The notes beneath the pieces were generated by a model. It saw only the letters and a program-made list of their open reading frames with translations. It did no database searches and was not told the DNA's origin. The position numbers and the translations under genes are program-made. Positions 47,691-57,790 of a DNA stretch of 63,885 nt are shown one piece after another. Every line of letters begins with the position of its first letter. Position 1 is the stretch's first letter. Origin of the DNA: Deltaproteobacteria bacterium (GTDB lineage: Bacteria > Myxococcota > XYA12-FULL-58-9 > JAFGEK01); the NCBI GenBank assembly GCA_016931625.1, contig JAFGEK010000145.1, positions 1 through 63,885 of the forward strand, read 5' to 3'.

Positions 47691-49185
47691 AAAACTGCTT
47701 TTTATATTCTGTCTCGATAAAATCTTGACCGTTGTAACGTACAATAACATTTCGTGCATCGATGCAAGTAATTAGGTTAACCGGACGAGTCCAAACACCA
47801 TAAATATTGCTTAAAGTGTCACGCATATAATCATTACGTAAATCTGTTCCTTCATGTTGATGTTTAAGTAATAATTCACCACGATTTTCGTGATTGCCAT
47901 CAATTACATAAACAAATGGTTGCCCCATATTAGTTAGTTGAGTCAGCAACTTGTTACGAATGGCTACAGCATCACGGTCAGTAATCTCCCAGTTGCCAGA
48001 ATTACGATTATAACCATAATTAAATAACTTATGCTCGCGAATAAAATCTTCCGTAAGAAATTCATCGATAAAAGTCACATCATTATAATGACTACGTACT
48101 TCAAAAAGTTTTTGTCTACCTAAACCAGAATGGTTATTCCATTCTTTACGTTGAGTTAACGAATCACATTCTTCCCATTCTTTGCCAAATCGACCACGAT
48201 TCCAACGGTCTTCAATGTCACGCAAAAGTTCTAAGCCCAGTTTGTAAGGATTTATCGAACCAGGTTGTACCCCCATAGTGCCAGCATGATGATCGGCATA
48301 ATCAATAACTTCGGCATCAGTAAGCGCTTTTTGGGTCATAATGGTGGTGTGCCAAAAGCTCGCCCAGCCTTCATTAAGTATCTTAGTCTGTGCTTGTGGA
48401 GCAAAATAATAAGCCTCTTCGCGTACCATAGCAAGAATATCTCGCTCCCAATTCTCAAGCGGCGCATACTCTAATAAAAAAAGTATAATATCGCGTTCAG
48501 GACGATCAGGAAATCGACGCTCACGATCGCGTTCTTCTTTTAGTCGACGTTTTTGTTCGGCAATGAAATCTTCAGGGTTTATATATTTCTGCATATATTC
48601 GCGATTAGTTCTTATTTTAGGTACATCAACAATTTCAATATCACGTTCGGGTTTGTCTTTTTTTATATCGTCACGTCGCTTAATAAATGGCGAATGACGA
48701 TCTATAAGATTATCAACCGAAAGACATTTATCAATAAAGCCTTCAACTTTTTCAACGCCGTATTTATCCATATAACGACGAACTTTAGTGCCATGGTTCG
48801 CCATCGTATCCATCATTTTTCTATTTGTATGAGCAAATGAAAAATTATTTTTAAAAAAATCTACATGACCATACACATGCGCCATAACTAATTTTTGATC
48901 GACATCTTCATTAGATGACATAAGATAAGCATACGAAGGATCATTATTTATAACCAACTCGTAAATACGTGAAAGGCCATAGGTGTAACTTTTAGCAAGC
49001 TGTTCGTACTCCATGCCAAATTTCCAATGCGGATAGCGCGTTGGAAAGCCACCAAAAGCAGCAATCATATTCATTTGTTCAAAGGTTACACATTCAAATA
49101 CAACATCATAAAAATCTAACCCAAAATCACGAGCATAACCTTCAACACGCTGACGAATAGCTTCTAAGTGTGATGGCAGAGGCAT
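47689..49185 (-). CDS. SpoVR family protein
   Basis: Starting at Met 49185 the protein has 498 residues and opens as the family does (LEAIRQRVEGYARDFGLDFY). Conserved blocks include GGFPTRYPHWKFGMEYEQL, NNDPSYAYLMSSN, VMAHVYGHVDFFKNN and NEGWASFWHTTIM, with His/Glu residues like a metalloprotein fold. SpoVR is linked to spore cortex formation in Bacillus and, in many Gram-negatives, is encoded with PrkA kinase and a YeaH-type protein under stress control. Here it stands alone, so those partners are elsewhere or absent. An upstream in-frame TTG at 49233 is possible but adds unconserved residues. Confidence 0.9.
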   Translation of the reverse strand: MPLPSHLEAIRQRVEGYARDFGLDFYDVVFECVTFEQMNMIAAFGGFPTRYPHWKFGMEYEQLAKSYTYGLSRIYELVINNDPSYAYLMSSNEDVDQKLVMAHVYGHVDFFKNNFSFAHTNRKMMDTMANHGTKVRRYMDKYGVEKVEGFIDKCLSVDNLIDRHSPFIKRRDDIKKDKPERDIEIVDVPKIRTNREYMQKYINPEDFIAEQKRRLKEERDRERRFPDRPERDIILFLLEYAPLENWERDILAMVREEAYYFAPQAQTKILNEGWASFWHTTIMTQKALTDAEVIDYADHHAGTMGVQPGSINPYKLGLELLRDIEDRWNRGRFGKEWEECDSLTQRKEWNNHSGLGRQKLFEVRSHYNDVTFIDEFLTEDFIREHKLFNYGYNRNSGNWEITDRDAVAIRNKLLTQLTNMGQPFVYVIDGNHENRGELLLKHQHEGTDLRNDYMRDTLSNIYGVWTRPVNLITCIDARNVIVRYNGQDFIETEYKKQF

Positions 49186-49305
49186 ACCACAAATGTAACC
49201 CGCCCTGATGGCGTGGGCAAATCCCAAAGGCAATAAAACACCTTTAATCAGAAAGATTAATAACCATTGACATACCCTTTACACCTCCGGCATAGCGCGC
49301 CGATT

Positions 49306-50298
49306 ATGTTCACCTTTGCCGAAAAAATGAAACGACGTGCACAGTTAGTGCGCCAATTGCGTCTTTTTTTCGACGACCAAGGTTTTATCGAGGTCGATAC
49401 ACCAATTGCCGTGCCTTCACTGGCACCCGAACCCAACATTGAAGCGCCGCAGGTACAACTACAAACACCTAACCAAACAAATACGCGTTACTTACAAACA
49501 TCACCAGAACTTAACATGAAACGTCTGCTAGCGCACGGTCTGCCGCTTATTTATCAAATAGCGCCGGCATTTCGACAAAATGATTTTACCAATCTTCATC
49601 GACCTGAATTTCGCCTCCTTGAATGGTACCGTTACAATGACAATCTTGATGCCTTAATGAACGATTGTGAGTCGTTACTCGTTACTTTGAATAAAATCAT
49701 TAACGACGAACCAATACTGACCTATCAAGGTCGCAAAATATCACTTGTACCACCATTTCGTCGTATTAGTGTTGATGATGCATTTCGACAATATGCTGGT
49801 TTTTCTATTTTAGAAGCATTAGAGACTGATATTTTAGCGCAGCATCTTCGTAAGCTTAATATTCACTTTATTGTCAGCGAATCCTGGGATGACCTATATA
49901 ATCGAGTTTTTATTAGCCTTATAGAGCCAAAGCTAATCAATACCGGAGAACCTTTCTTTTTAACTCAATTCCCTCGGCCTCTTGCATCCCTAGCGCGTTT
50001 GGCACCTCATGATAATCGTGTTGCCGAACGTTTTGAGCTTTATATTGGTGGTATTGAACTAGCCAACGCATTTGCTGAACTTGTTGATGCTGACCAACAA
50101 CGAAAACGATTCGTACACGACCGCGAGCAACGTTTAAAAGCCGGTATGCATGATTATCCACCTGACGAAGCATTTTTTACTGCTTTAGCTACCTTGCCGC
50201 CCTCAGCCGGAATCGCTTTAGGACTCGACCGCTTATTAATGTTGCTATTAGATGCAATAGATATCGATGATATCGCTTTTATTCCTTGGGGTAATTAA
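49306..50298 (+). CDS. epmA: EpmA-like EF-P lysyltransferase (class II synthetase paralogue)
   Basis: I start at Met 49306, giving 330 residues. It is a LysRS catalytic-domain paralogue without the anticodon-binding domain: motif 2 region FRQNDFTNLHRPEFRLLEWY, the preceding LQTSPELNMKRLLA and motif 3 GIALGLDRLLMLLL. EpmA attaches beta-lysine to elongation factor P, easing translation of proline runs. EpmB and efp are not in the window. The assignment against truncated LysRS rests on length and the TSPE-MK motif. The TAA stop overlaps the trmB start by one base (TAATG), so the pair is translationally coupled. Confidence 0.85.
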   Translation: MFTFAEKMKRRAQLVRQLRLFFDDQGFIEVDTPIAVPSLAPEPNIEAPQVQLQTPNQTNTRYLQTSPELNMKRLLAHGLPLIYQIAPAFRQNDFTNLHRPEFRLLEWYRYNDNLDALMNDCESLLVTLNKIINDEPILTYQGRKISLVPPFRRISVDDAFRQYAGFSILEALETDILAQHLRKLNIHFIVSESWDDLYNRVFISLIEPKLINTGEPFFLTQFPRPLASLARLAPHDNRVAERFELYIGGIELANAFAELVDADQQRKRFVHDREQRLKAGMHDYPPDEAFFTALATLPPSAGIALGLDRLLMLLLDAIDIDDIAFIPWGN

Positions 50299-50936
50299 TG
50301 CTAGTTAGCAATGGTTCTTCTCGACGACGCTATCGTCAGCACGGAAACCCATTTAACTTACACCTACCTATTAAAACCATTGACTTGAACGCTATCTTTA
50401 AACGGCTTGCACCAATAGCTATCGATGTAGGATGTGGTAGTGGTGCGTTTACTCTTGAACTAGCTAAACAACATCCTGAATGGAATATAGTTGGCATAGA
50501 AATTCGTCAGCACTTAGTTGACTGTATTAATAACGAGGCTAGCACTTTAGGTTTGGCTAATATTCATGCCTTGCTTGCAAATATAAATTTGCACTTAGAA
50601 GCCATTATCCCACCTCAAAGCGTGATTTGGGTAAGTATAAATTTCCCCGATCCCTGGTATAAAAAACGTCACCAAAAACGTCGAGTGGTGAATCAAGAAT
50701 GGGTAAAACTGCTTAAAACACGCTTAGTTACTGGCGCACAAATACATTGCATGACTGATTACCAACCCATTGCCGAAGAAATTAAAAATATTTTTGAAAG
50801 CATAAAAGGTTTTATTAATCTTGACGGCAGCGGAAATTTTGCTCATACCACTACTTCTGGAATTATAAGTGAGCGGGAGCGTACACATTTGCGCCGAGGC
50901 GAGTCGATTTATCGCCTACGTTTTTGCTTAGAATAA
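50298..50936 (+). CDS. trmB: tRNA (guanine-N7-)-methyltransferase
   Basis: This 212-residue SAM-dependent enzyme methylates G46 in the tRNA variable loop. The SAM site is DVGCGSGAFTLELA and the acidic end VGIEIRQ. The family signature FPDPWYKKRHQKRRVV is complete, with the substrate-binding MTDYQPIAEE after it. It is coupled to epmA through a one-base overlap. Both products act on translation. Confidence 0.93.
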   Translation: MLVSNGSSRRRYRQHGNPFNLHLPIKTIDLNAIFKRLAPIAIDVGCGSGAFTLELAKQHPEWNIVGIEIRQHLVDCINNEASTLGLANIHALLANINLHLEAIIPPQSVIWVSINFPDPWYKKRHQKRRVVNQEWVKLLKTRLVTGAQIHCMTDYQPIAEEIKNIFESIKGFINLDGSGNFAHTTTSGIISERERTHLRRGESIYRLRFCLE

Positions 50937-51074
50937 CTCAATTAGTACAAAGTATGATTTTTTTAAAGTTGAATATTTAGAAAACCTTGTCGATTATGTA
51001 ATTGGATGCTATGCTAAAAATGTATCCCACCTAAAAATCACGCCGTAGTGCATGTTATTTACACGGGAGTACCA

Positions 51075-51665
51075 GTGAATAGATTGACCCAAGAATGGGG
51101 CAAAGGTAGTCAAACCATGACAAACCCTAGCCCACGAAGCAAAGTATTTAGTAACTCAGATGATTCAAGTGCCGAGCATCGCCGTAAGCTTGAAGCCCTT
51201 TTTGGCAATGGCAGTAACACTAGCAATGGCGGTAATGGCAACAACGAAGGTAGTAGCCCTAGCCCTACAAACGATGCCTCTCGCATGCGTGTCAGTGAAA
51301 ACAAAGTGTTTTCAAGCCCGCGTAAATCAGTAGGTCGTACACCTTCTGAATACCGAATGCGACTTGAGCGATTACGCATTGCTCGTGAAGTTGAAGAGAT
51401 TAAAGAAGCTGCCGATGGATTTATGCAATATCATCAACTACCTGATGATGTAGATATTCTGTATAAGGTGCTGCAACATCCATCTGAAAAGGTGGTACGC
51501 GAGGCACTTGGCCAAATCTCTTCGCTAATTAGCCAAGGTCGTATTAATGGTAGCATGATTCTTGAAGACCGACTTTGTAGTCTTGCTGAACGAGCAACTG
51601 AAAATGCTACTCGCTCTTACATTGAAGGTATCCGTGGACAATTAGAGCGTATTAAAAAAACTTAG
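51075..51665 (+). CDS. Conserved-looking helical protein with disordered N-terminus
   Basis: A GTG at 51075 has GGGAG 5 bases upstream and gives 196 residues; an ATG at 51117 with a weaker site is the alternative. The first 90 residues are Ser/Asn/Gly-rich and likely disordered. The rest is helical (EIKEAADGFMQYHQLPDDVD ... HPSEKVVREALGQISSLIS), resembling a HEAT-like repeat pair with a tail. There is no enzyme motif. It runs toward the leftward zinc-ribbon/SH3 gene. Confidence 0.6.
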   Translation: MNRLTQEWGKGSQTMTNPSPRSKVFSNSDDSSAEHRRKLEALFGNGSNTSNGGNGNNEGSSPSPTNDASRMRVSENKVFSSPRKSVGRTPSEYRMRLERLRIAREVEEIKEAADGFMQYHQLPDDVDILYKVLQHPSEKVVREALGQISSLISQGRINGSMILEDRLCSLAERATENATRSYIEGIRGQLERIKKT

Positions 51666-51704
51666 CAAATTGCAGGTGACGGCTAATGAATAATCTGGAT
51701 TATT

Positions 51705-53105
51705 TTAATGTGTACGTTTGCGTTTTTTAGAGCGCCGGCTTTTCTTCTTTTTGTTATTAGATTTCGCATTTTTTGATTGTACTTTACTATCTTCTTTTTC
51801 TGTCGTTGCATTTTCAGGTTTTGCATTAGCTACAGGAACGATATTTTTACTGCCTTCATTTTCGCAAGTCAGAAGACAATCAGAAAATCTTTTTTGACAA
51901 TGTTCAGAGCAATAAGGATCTTCAGCATCAGAGCTGCAAAATTCACGACATGCTTCAAACTGTTCTTGGCTGCGTTTCTGACAATGTTCAACCGATTTAT
52001 CAGTTGGCGACCGCGAGCAATCGGCAAAAGGTTTTGATGGTAATGATGGCGGTGCCTCAATACGCAAACTTCGCGTTAAAACATATCCGGCCCTACCAAG
52101 GCTATCTATAATTAAACTGTATGCACCATAGCTATCAACAACTTCTACACGTGATCCCGGTTCAATAGAACCTAAATTTTGATATACCTCTCCGGTCATA
52201 GGGCCAGAAAAAAGTTCTTGGGATTCTGTCAAATAAGCAACTTCTTTATTAGAACTAAACGCCAATATTATTAATATAGTAAATATAATTATCGGTATGG
52301 CCGCAATACCACCAATAATTAGTTTATCTTTTATTGGTGCAGAGCGTAGATATGAAAATAGCTCTTTAGTAAATTGATGCCACGCATCTTTAGGGAATAC
52401 ATGACCACGCGCGCCTCTATGAATTGCTTTATGCTCGCCAGGGATCTTTAACTTAACATTATGTTTTTTATGAAATGACTCGGTTTGAATGACATCAGTA
52501 ACTACATCAGATGACCAATTTGGTTGCGGTTTTTGAGATTTTTGCTTGGATTGAAAGTCAAGTTCTAGTTCACCGGCTGCTTCATTATCATTAGAATCTG
52601 CTTCAGAATTATCTAGTTCTAACTTATTCATCTCTTGTTTTAAATTCGGATCTTCTGCTGGCGCATCTAAATCTGTAATTAATGGCGTAGATGAGGCGGC
52701 ATGATCATTTGCTAACTCACCAAAATCTATCGAGAATGGTACTGGTGGTACAAACTTTGCGGGCTCTGATTCACTTGACGATGTTGCTGATATCTTTTCA
52801 CCGCCATTAACGCTTAAATCTATAGCATCATTGTCTTTACTTATAGTATTGAGGTCTTCGATTGCGCTAATATCATCTGCGCTAACGAATTCGATATTAT
52901 CACCGCTTACTTGCGAGAAAGATGGCGGTGTATTTGCTGATAGATTTGATGAAGACACCAGTGGAATTGTTGGATCAGGGTTATTGTCTTGCAAAGCTGG
53001 GCAAAAAGATGCACCACAACGCCGACAAACAACATAAGCACCACCAGCAAGGTCTTTCTCGCTTTTTGAATGGGCTGTCTTGCAATGTGGACATTCAATA
53101 ATCAC
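51705..53105 (-). CDS. Zinc-ribbon, transmembrane, SH3-like, Cys-rich protein
   Basis: The 466-residue protein starts with an MJ0042-type ribbon (IIECPHCKTAH ... VCRRCGASFC). A long acidic Ser/Asp linker, a basic patch and a transmembrane helix (about 264-288) follow. Outside is an SH3b-like domain (about 293-350, GSRVEVVDSYGAYSLII, GRAGYVLTRSL), then a Cys-rich part (CREFCSSDAEDPYCSEHCQK) and a very basic Lys/Arg tail. It has the same plan as the protein at 14120 but with a peptidoglycan- or peptide-binding type head outside. It may couple an envelope signal to the cytoplasmic ribbon; that is inference. Confidence 0.78.
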   Translation of the reverse strand: MIIECPHCKTAHSKSEKDLAGGAYVVCRRCGASFCPALQDNNPDPTIPLVSSSNLSANTPPSFSQVSGDNIEFVSADDISAIEDLNTISKDNDAIDLSVNGGEKISATSSSESEPAKFVPPVPFSIDFGELANDHAASSTPLITDLDAPAEDPNLKQEMNKLELDNSEADSNDNEAAGELELDFQSKQKSQKPQPNWSSDVVTDVIQTESFHKKHNVKLKIPGEHKAIHRGARGHVFPKDAWHQFTKELFSYLRSAPIKDKLIIGGIAAIPIIIFTILIILAFSSNKEVAYLTESQELFSGPMTGEVYQNLGSIEPGSRVEVVDSYGAYSLIIDSLGRAGYVLTRSLRIEAPPSLPSKPFADCSRSPTDKSVEHCQKRSQEQFEACREFCSSDAEDPYCSEHCQKRFSDCLLTCENEGSKNIVPVANAKPENATTEKEDSKVQSKNAKSNNKKKKSRRSKKRKRTH

Positions 53106-53259
53106 GATATTATTGATCGTAAACCGAAAATCCCTCTCAGCGCAAAGAAGGTTTTAATTAATCGACATAACCATTACTGACCTTATGCGTCAAATTAATT
53201 AAAACATGATATCAAAAAAAACCTTAAATTACATAACCAATTAAAACATAATGGTTTTT

Positions 53260-54672
53260 TTAGTGTTGAAAGATAAAGTTTAATGCTACCGGTGGTGTTA
53301 GTTGCGTAATATTAGGATCTGGCGTTTTTGGTGTCTCTGAAGAATCAGGTGCTTTCTTATCGCTAGGTTCTTTAGCATTTTGTCCATCAGCAGGCTTATT
53401 TTCTTCTACTGGTGGAAGCCGTCGAGCTGGAAGCACTATTGTAGAGGGTAATGGACATTTGGTACAAGGTCCGCGCATCGGTACTACTAAAACTCGCGCA
53501 ACGCGTAAAAATGTTGAACGCATGCCATTAGCATTTTGAATCATTCGCACCGTACTATTATATTTGCGGGCGATGGTACTTAAGGTATCACCACTACGTA
53601 CTTTATAAATTAATTTGTTTTCATCAGGACGACTTGCCAATAATGGTTGAACCCGGTACCCCAATTCTTGAGCGCGTGCATTATAAAACCGCACATGAAA
53701 ATGATCACGATGTCTACGAGCATGTTTTATAATCGGATTAGGCCCTGAAAAAATCGAATCTAACCAAGCACGATCTACACCTTGTTGCAGTGCATAGTTG
53801 ATTAAAACTTTTTGAATTGCTCGGTCAACTAGGATTAATTGTACATCGGTATTAGTAATTAATGTATGCACGAGCTGCCAGTTTAAAGCAGGATCAATCT
53901 TTTTTAGCCAGTATTTACGTGAACCCTCTGGTCTTTGGCCACCTTGGTAATACAAACCTATATCAACATCACGACCTGATTGATGGCTGCGATGAGGTCG
54001 AATGTAACCGCCATCCTTTTTGCCTATGTGATTTACACGCAATTTGCCTAATTCACCAAACTTTGCAACTAAATCATGCCCAACTATTTTAATATACTCA
54101 ATAGTTTCTTTAGTCCCCCATGCGAAGTCTGGTGCTACCACATAAAAGCCATCTCCTGACAGTAATTGCATGCTATTAATAACTCTACCTTCACCAGGGA
54201 ATCCTACTGAAATTGAACCAAGGTCTTCTAATGAATCAACGAAATACTGAGCAAGTTCGGTATCTGAAATATCATCAGTGTAAATAAATCTATGGGCGTT
54301 ACTGTTAGTATCATTCTCAACTACTTCATTAGTGCTTTCATTTACACATTCGTCATTATCGCAGATCTCATTAACTTCATTAGAGTTATCATCTAGTAAC
54401 GATGTCGCGGTTATTGGCAAAGAAGAGTTGTCTTCAGCTTTATCGAGAGTTGCCTGATGGTTAATAGATTCTACAGTTTTTATATCAGTTGCATTATTTG
54501 TCGCTGGGTTATTCGTATTATCAGGGTTATCATTAACTGCAGATTTATCGGCAATTGACTTAGAAGCAGCAGATGGTTTTTGAGTAACGAAATAGCCACT
54601 AATAGTACTACATGAAACTTGGCTTGCAAAAAATAAACCAGCGGCAACCACAGCTATTAACGGTTTTCGCAT
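53260..54672 (-). CDS. Penicillin-insensitive murein endopeptidase (M74, MepA-like) with LysM
   Basis: From Met 54672 the protein has 470 residues: a signal peptide (AVVAAGLFFASQVSCS), an Asn/Asp-rich linker, an M74 peptidase domain (about 165-365) and a LysM domain (about 373-418, YKVRSGDTLSTIARKYNS). The metal ligands are visible in HRSHQSGRDVDIG and RRHRDHFHVRF. It should cut DD-crosslinks in peptidoglycan in the periplasm, with LysM holding it to the wall. The lipobox is not canonical, so it may be a soluble exported enzyme. An AT-rich hairpin lies right after the stop (53236-53255). Confidence 0.85.
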   Translation of the reverse strand: MRKPLIAVVAAGLFFASQVSCSTISGYFVTQKPSAASKSIADKSAVNDNPDNTNNPATNNATDIKTVESINHQATLDKAEDNSSLPITATSLLDDNSNEVNEICDNDECVNESTNEVVENDTNSNAHRFIYTDDISDTELAQYFVDSLEDLGSISVGFPGEGRVINSMQLLSGDGFYVVAPDFAWGTKETIEYIKIVGHDLVAKFGELGKLRVNHIGKKDGGYIRPHRSHQSGRDVDIGLYYQGGQRPEGSRKYWLKKIDPALNWQLVHTLITNTDVQLILVDRAIQKVLINYALQQGVDRAWLDSIFSGPNPIIKHARRHRDHFHVRFYNARAQELGYRVQPLLASRPDENKLIYKVRSGDTLSTIARKYNSTVRMIQNANGMRSTFLRVARVLVVPMRGPCTKCPLPSTIVLPARRLPPVEENKPADGQNAKEPSDKKAPDSSETPKTPDPNITQLTPPVALNFIFQH

Positions 54673-54836
54673 ACTCCGGTTCTGATAAATATAAAAAATT
54701 AGCGGCGACCGCTTGTGTCGACACACTTTTACTAAATCTATAAATCGATCGCAGTTGCGACTTAGCGACATTTTTGCAAATTTAACGACCATTGTTCTTC
54801 TTTTTTAAAAAATTTTGAAGTGTTAAATCTCTAATA

Positions 54837-56084
54837 CTAATTTGTAATCCCTGGCACGCTAAAGTGCGAACATAAATTTTTTACTTCGGCAGCAATACGG
54901 TCAAGCGCCGCTTCATCTTCACGATGCTGCAATGCTTCATCTAACCAAGCTGCTATCTGCTTCATTTCAGAAGCGCCAAACCCGCGACTTGTAACAGATG
55001 GTGTACCAATGCGTAACCCACTTGGATCGCTAGGTTTACGGGTTTCTCCTGGTACGGTATTGTAATTGAGTACCAAACCAGCGCGCTCCATAGCTATGGC
55101 TGCAGGTTTTCCGCCTACATCTTTATTGCGCAGATCTACTAACAATAAATGATTGTCAGTGCCACCAGTTGCTAATTGATAGCCAAGGATAATCAACTCT
55201 TGCGCTAAAACTTTTGCATTTTCTACAACGTGCTTAGCGTAAACGGCAAATTCTGGTGATTGGGCTTCTTTTAATGCTACTGCTATTGCGGCGGTAGTTT
55301 GGTTATGTGGCCCCCCTTGCACCCCAGGGAATACCGCACGATTAATAGCCTTGGCGTGTTCTTGCTTGCATAAAATCATTGCCCCACGTGGACCGCGTAA
55401 AGTTTTATGAGTAGTCGTAGTAACTACATCAGCATAGGGCACCGGATTAGAATGTACCCCACCAGCAACCAAACCAGCAAAGTGACTCATATCAACTAAA
55501 AGCAAGCATTTTGCTTCATTAGCAATTTCGCGAAAACGGGCAAAGTCAAGTTGGCGAGGATAAGCCGAATGGCCGGCAATTAATATCTTAGGTGAGTGCT
55601 CAAGTGCCAGACGTCTAATTTCATCGTAGTCGATCAAACCAGTGTCAGGACTTAGTTTATAATGCACAGCATTAAAATATTTACCAGAAATGCTTGCCTT
55701 AGAGCCGTGGGTGAGGTGGCCACCATGACTTAAATCAAGACCTAAAATAGTATCTCCCGGTTTTAAAAAGGCTAAATAAACCGCTAAATTAGCCGGAGAA
55801 CCGGAATATGGCTGCACGTTAGCATGCTCAGCGCCAAACAAGGCTTTGGCACGCTCAATTGCTAATTCTTCAATACCATCAATGTTTTTTTGTCCTTGAT
55901 AAAAACGTGCGCCAGCATAACCTTCTGAGTATTTATTGGCGAAAACCGAGCCTGAGGCTTCAAGTACTGCTTTTGAAACGTAATTCTCACTAGCAATAAG
56001 CCGGATAGTATCACTTTGATATAATTCTTCAGCCTTAATCAAAGCAAACACTTCAGGATCGCTTAACTTTAAATCTGCGCACAT
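54837..56084 (-). CDS. glyA: Serine hydroxymethyltransferase
   Basis: The ATG at 56084 with GGAG 7 bases upstream gives 415 residues, the normal bacterial length. It carries NKYSEGYAGARFYQGQ, HGGHLTHG and the PLP-lysine motif TTTTHKTLRGPRG. It makes glycine and methylene-THF from serine. The leader contains CGGGG-TTAT-CCCCG (56155-56168), a stable small hairpin about 70 bases before the start; I cannot match it to a known riboswitch. Confidence 0.97.
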   Translation of the reverse strand: MCADLKLSDPEVFALIKAEELYQSDTIRLIASENYVSKAVLEASGSVFANKYSEGYAGARFYQGQKNIDGIEELAIERAKALFGAEHANVQPYSGSPANLAVYLAFLKPGDTILGLDLSHGGHLTHGSKASISGKYFNAVHYKLSPDTGLIDYDEIRRLALEHSPKILIAGHSAYPRQLDFARFREIANEAKCLLLVDMSHFAGLVAGGVHSNPVPYADVVTTTTHKTLRGPRGAMILCKQEHAKAINRAVFPGVQGGPHNQTTAAIAVALKEAQSPEFAVYAKHVVENAKVLAQELIILGYQLATGGTDNHLLLVDLRNKDVGGKPAAIAMERAGLVLNYNTVPGETRKPSDPSGLRIGTPSVTSRGFGASEMKQIAAWLDEALQHREDEAALDRIAAEVKNLCSHFSVPGITN

Positions 56085-56257
56085 GCTGGAACTCCAAAGA
56101 AAAATTAAGTTGAATTGCCCAGACGCGCGGCCAGAATAGCCAACCATACTCCCCCGGGGTTATCCCCGTAAGCGCCAGTTGTACGGTGGCAGTTTTTCAT
56201 TGCAACATTGTCGATTAGAATTAGATTTGTCAACAGTAGGGTGGATTTTAAATGAAT

Positions 56258-57190
56258 TCATCTCGCACATACCCAAGCAAATATCACTACTGCCATTGAA
56301 GCTACGCCAGCAATCAATTGTATCAACCAGTTCGCACGTTTATTAACTGGAGCTATAAATCCAACAACAAGACCAGAAATAAACCCACTAACATGCGCTT
56401 TTATATTTGATTCTGGATTAAACGCGGTAAATGCTAATAATAGTACCGCCGCACCACCAATGCGCATTCTTTCACGCCATGCGAAAGATATTTCAAAGCG
56501 GCCACGCAAACCATTACCACCAGTAGCGCCTAATAATCCAAATAGGCCCCCAGATGCCCCAACTGTTGCGTTTATGTCAGAAAATAAATAGCCGACGATA
56601 AAACCAGTGATTGCAGTGATAAGCCAATAGAATAAAGTAACTCCAGGACCCAAACGCTCACTAGCTGCCCAAGCCAGCACCAGCATAAAGCTAGCGTTAC
56701 TAATGGCGTGTTGATAATCAGCATGTAGAGTTGCAGCAGTAATTAAACGCCACCATTGACCATCTGACAAAGAACCGGCGAGCAAAGCACCACGCTGAAA
56801 AAAACTGCTCGCTCTTGTCACATCAAGAGTGATAATACTGCCTGCGATTAGCAGCAAAGCTAAACACAAGGCAAAAGCGAAATCGGGTTGCAAGAATAAA
56901 GGCACCCATTCGGCTGGTGAGCGCACCCTTTGTTTTTTTGAGATATCTTCGCCTAACTGTTCGGATAATATTTCAATAATATTCAATGCATCTGCGGGTT
57001 CTACATCGAGCACCATTATATCATATATATCGTTAGGTGTATTTATTTCATTGGCATATTTACACCAATTATATTCAATGCCTTCTGCCTGCAATGCCGC
57101 ATTGCATTGAGATATCCATAATGAATCGTGACTCGCGAGCAAATGCATTAATATTTTCTCATCAGCATCATTTGAATTATTTTCTACCAC
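56258..57190 (-). CDS. Rhomboid family intramembrane serine protease
   Basis: This 310-residue protein has a soluble N-terminal part of about 90 residues (DSLWISQCNAALQAEGIEYN, resembling a DUF2007-type signal-transducing fold) and a six-helix rhomboid core. The catalytic Ser lies in GASGGLFGL, the partner His in HVSGFISG, and the HxxxxHxxxN pattern of helix 2 is present (HADYQHAISN). It should cleave transmembrane substrates; these are unknown. It is upstream of glyA in the same direction but 110 bases separate them. Confidence 0.88.
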   Translation of the reverse strand: MVENNSNDADEKILMHLLASHDSLWISQCNAALQAEGIEYNWCKYANEINTPNDIYDIMVLDVEPADALNIIEILSEQLGEDISKKQRVRSPAEWVPLFLQPDFAFALCLALLLIAGSIITLDVTRASSFFQRGALLAGSLSDGQWWRLITAATLHADYQHAISNASFMLVLAWAASERLGPGVTLFYWLITAITGFIVGYLFSDINATVGASGGLFGLLGATGGNGLRGRFEISFAWRERMRIGGAAVLLLAFTAFNPESNIKAHVSGFISGLVVGFIAPVNKRANWLIQLIAGVASMAVVIFAWVCAR

Positions 57191-57300
57191 CGATAGGCAA
57201 AAAAAATTAAGCTTTTTTGCTTTGGTATGCTCTATTGCATGATACGAATCTAATATCTATATGCAACCTGGCACTAAATTAGATAGTAGCTAATAACCAA

Positions 57301-57647
57301 TCAATTCAAGCCTTGCAAAATACCGTAATTCAAATCACTCCCGACATTACCGATAGCAATAAAGGTATACAGACTTTGATATATAATTTTACAACCCCGC
57401 CAAAAAATGGTTCGGTAATATAGGCAGGCAACTATTTTTATTACCAGCCTAAAGTTAATTTTACTGGCCCTGATAGTTTTACCTGGATAGCAGCCTTAAT
57501 GTTAATATTGTTGCTATTGCAAACACCGCACCTACTATTACTGATATAAGCAATCAAACCATACAAGCCGACTCTGTTTCTTCACCGATAAGCTTTACTA
57601 TTGACGATGCACAAACACCAAATTACAGATTTAATCGCCGCAGCTAG
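57301..57647 (+). pseudogene. Remnant of cadherin/Ig-like repeat surface protein
   Basis: Broken frames encode TTPPKNGSVI, AGNYFYYQPKVNFTGPDSF and ANTAPTITDISNQTI, the pattern of bacterial tandem cadherin-like repeats in large surface proteins. At least two stops or frame changes interrupt it and no start is present. It runs directly into a WD40 fragment in another frame. Confidence 0.5.
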
Positions 57648-57790
57648 CGCTGACAATATGATTTCTTTATTAGACCACAAGGGTGTAGTTTTACAAACAC
57701 TTCAAGGACATACTGCTGAAATTACTGCCCTGACATTTTCATCAGATGAAAAACATCTCTATAGTACTGCAAAGGATGGAATATCACCCC
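57613..57790 (+). pseudogene. WD40 repeat fragment
   Basis: One to two WD40 blades (LIAAASADNMISLLDHKG, LQGHTAEITALTFSSDEKH) appear without a signal peptide or continuation. The frame ends in unrelated sequence. It resembles the decayed WD40 gene at 425-2777 in type. Confidence 0.5.

Noticed and set aside
49306-50298. Lysyl-tRNA synthetase (lysS)
   Set aside because: The protein has no anticodon-binding domain and is about 330 residues long, which fits EpmA rather than LysRS of about 500.
53236-53255. Terminator hairpin after the M74 peptidase gene
   Set aside because: The stem is AT-rich with a bulge, and its T-tract is on the strand opposite to the gene, so I list it only as a remark in the gene entry.
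56155-56168. Riboswitch in the glyA leader
   Set aside because: Only one 5-bp hairpin is visible; I see no conserved core of glycine, THF or SAM-type riboswitches.
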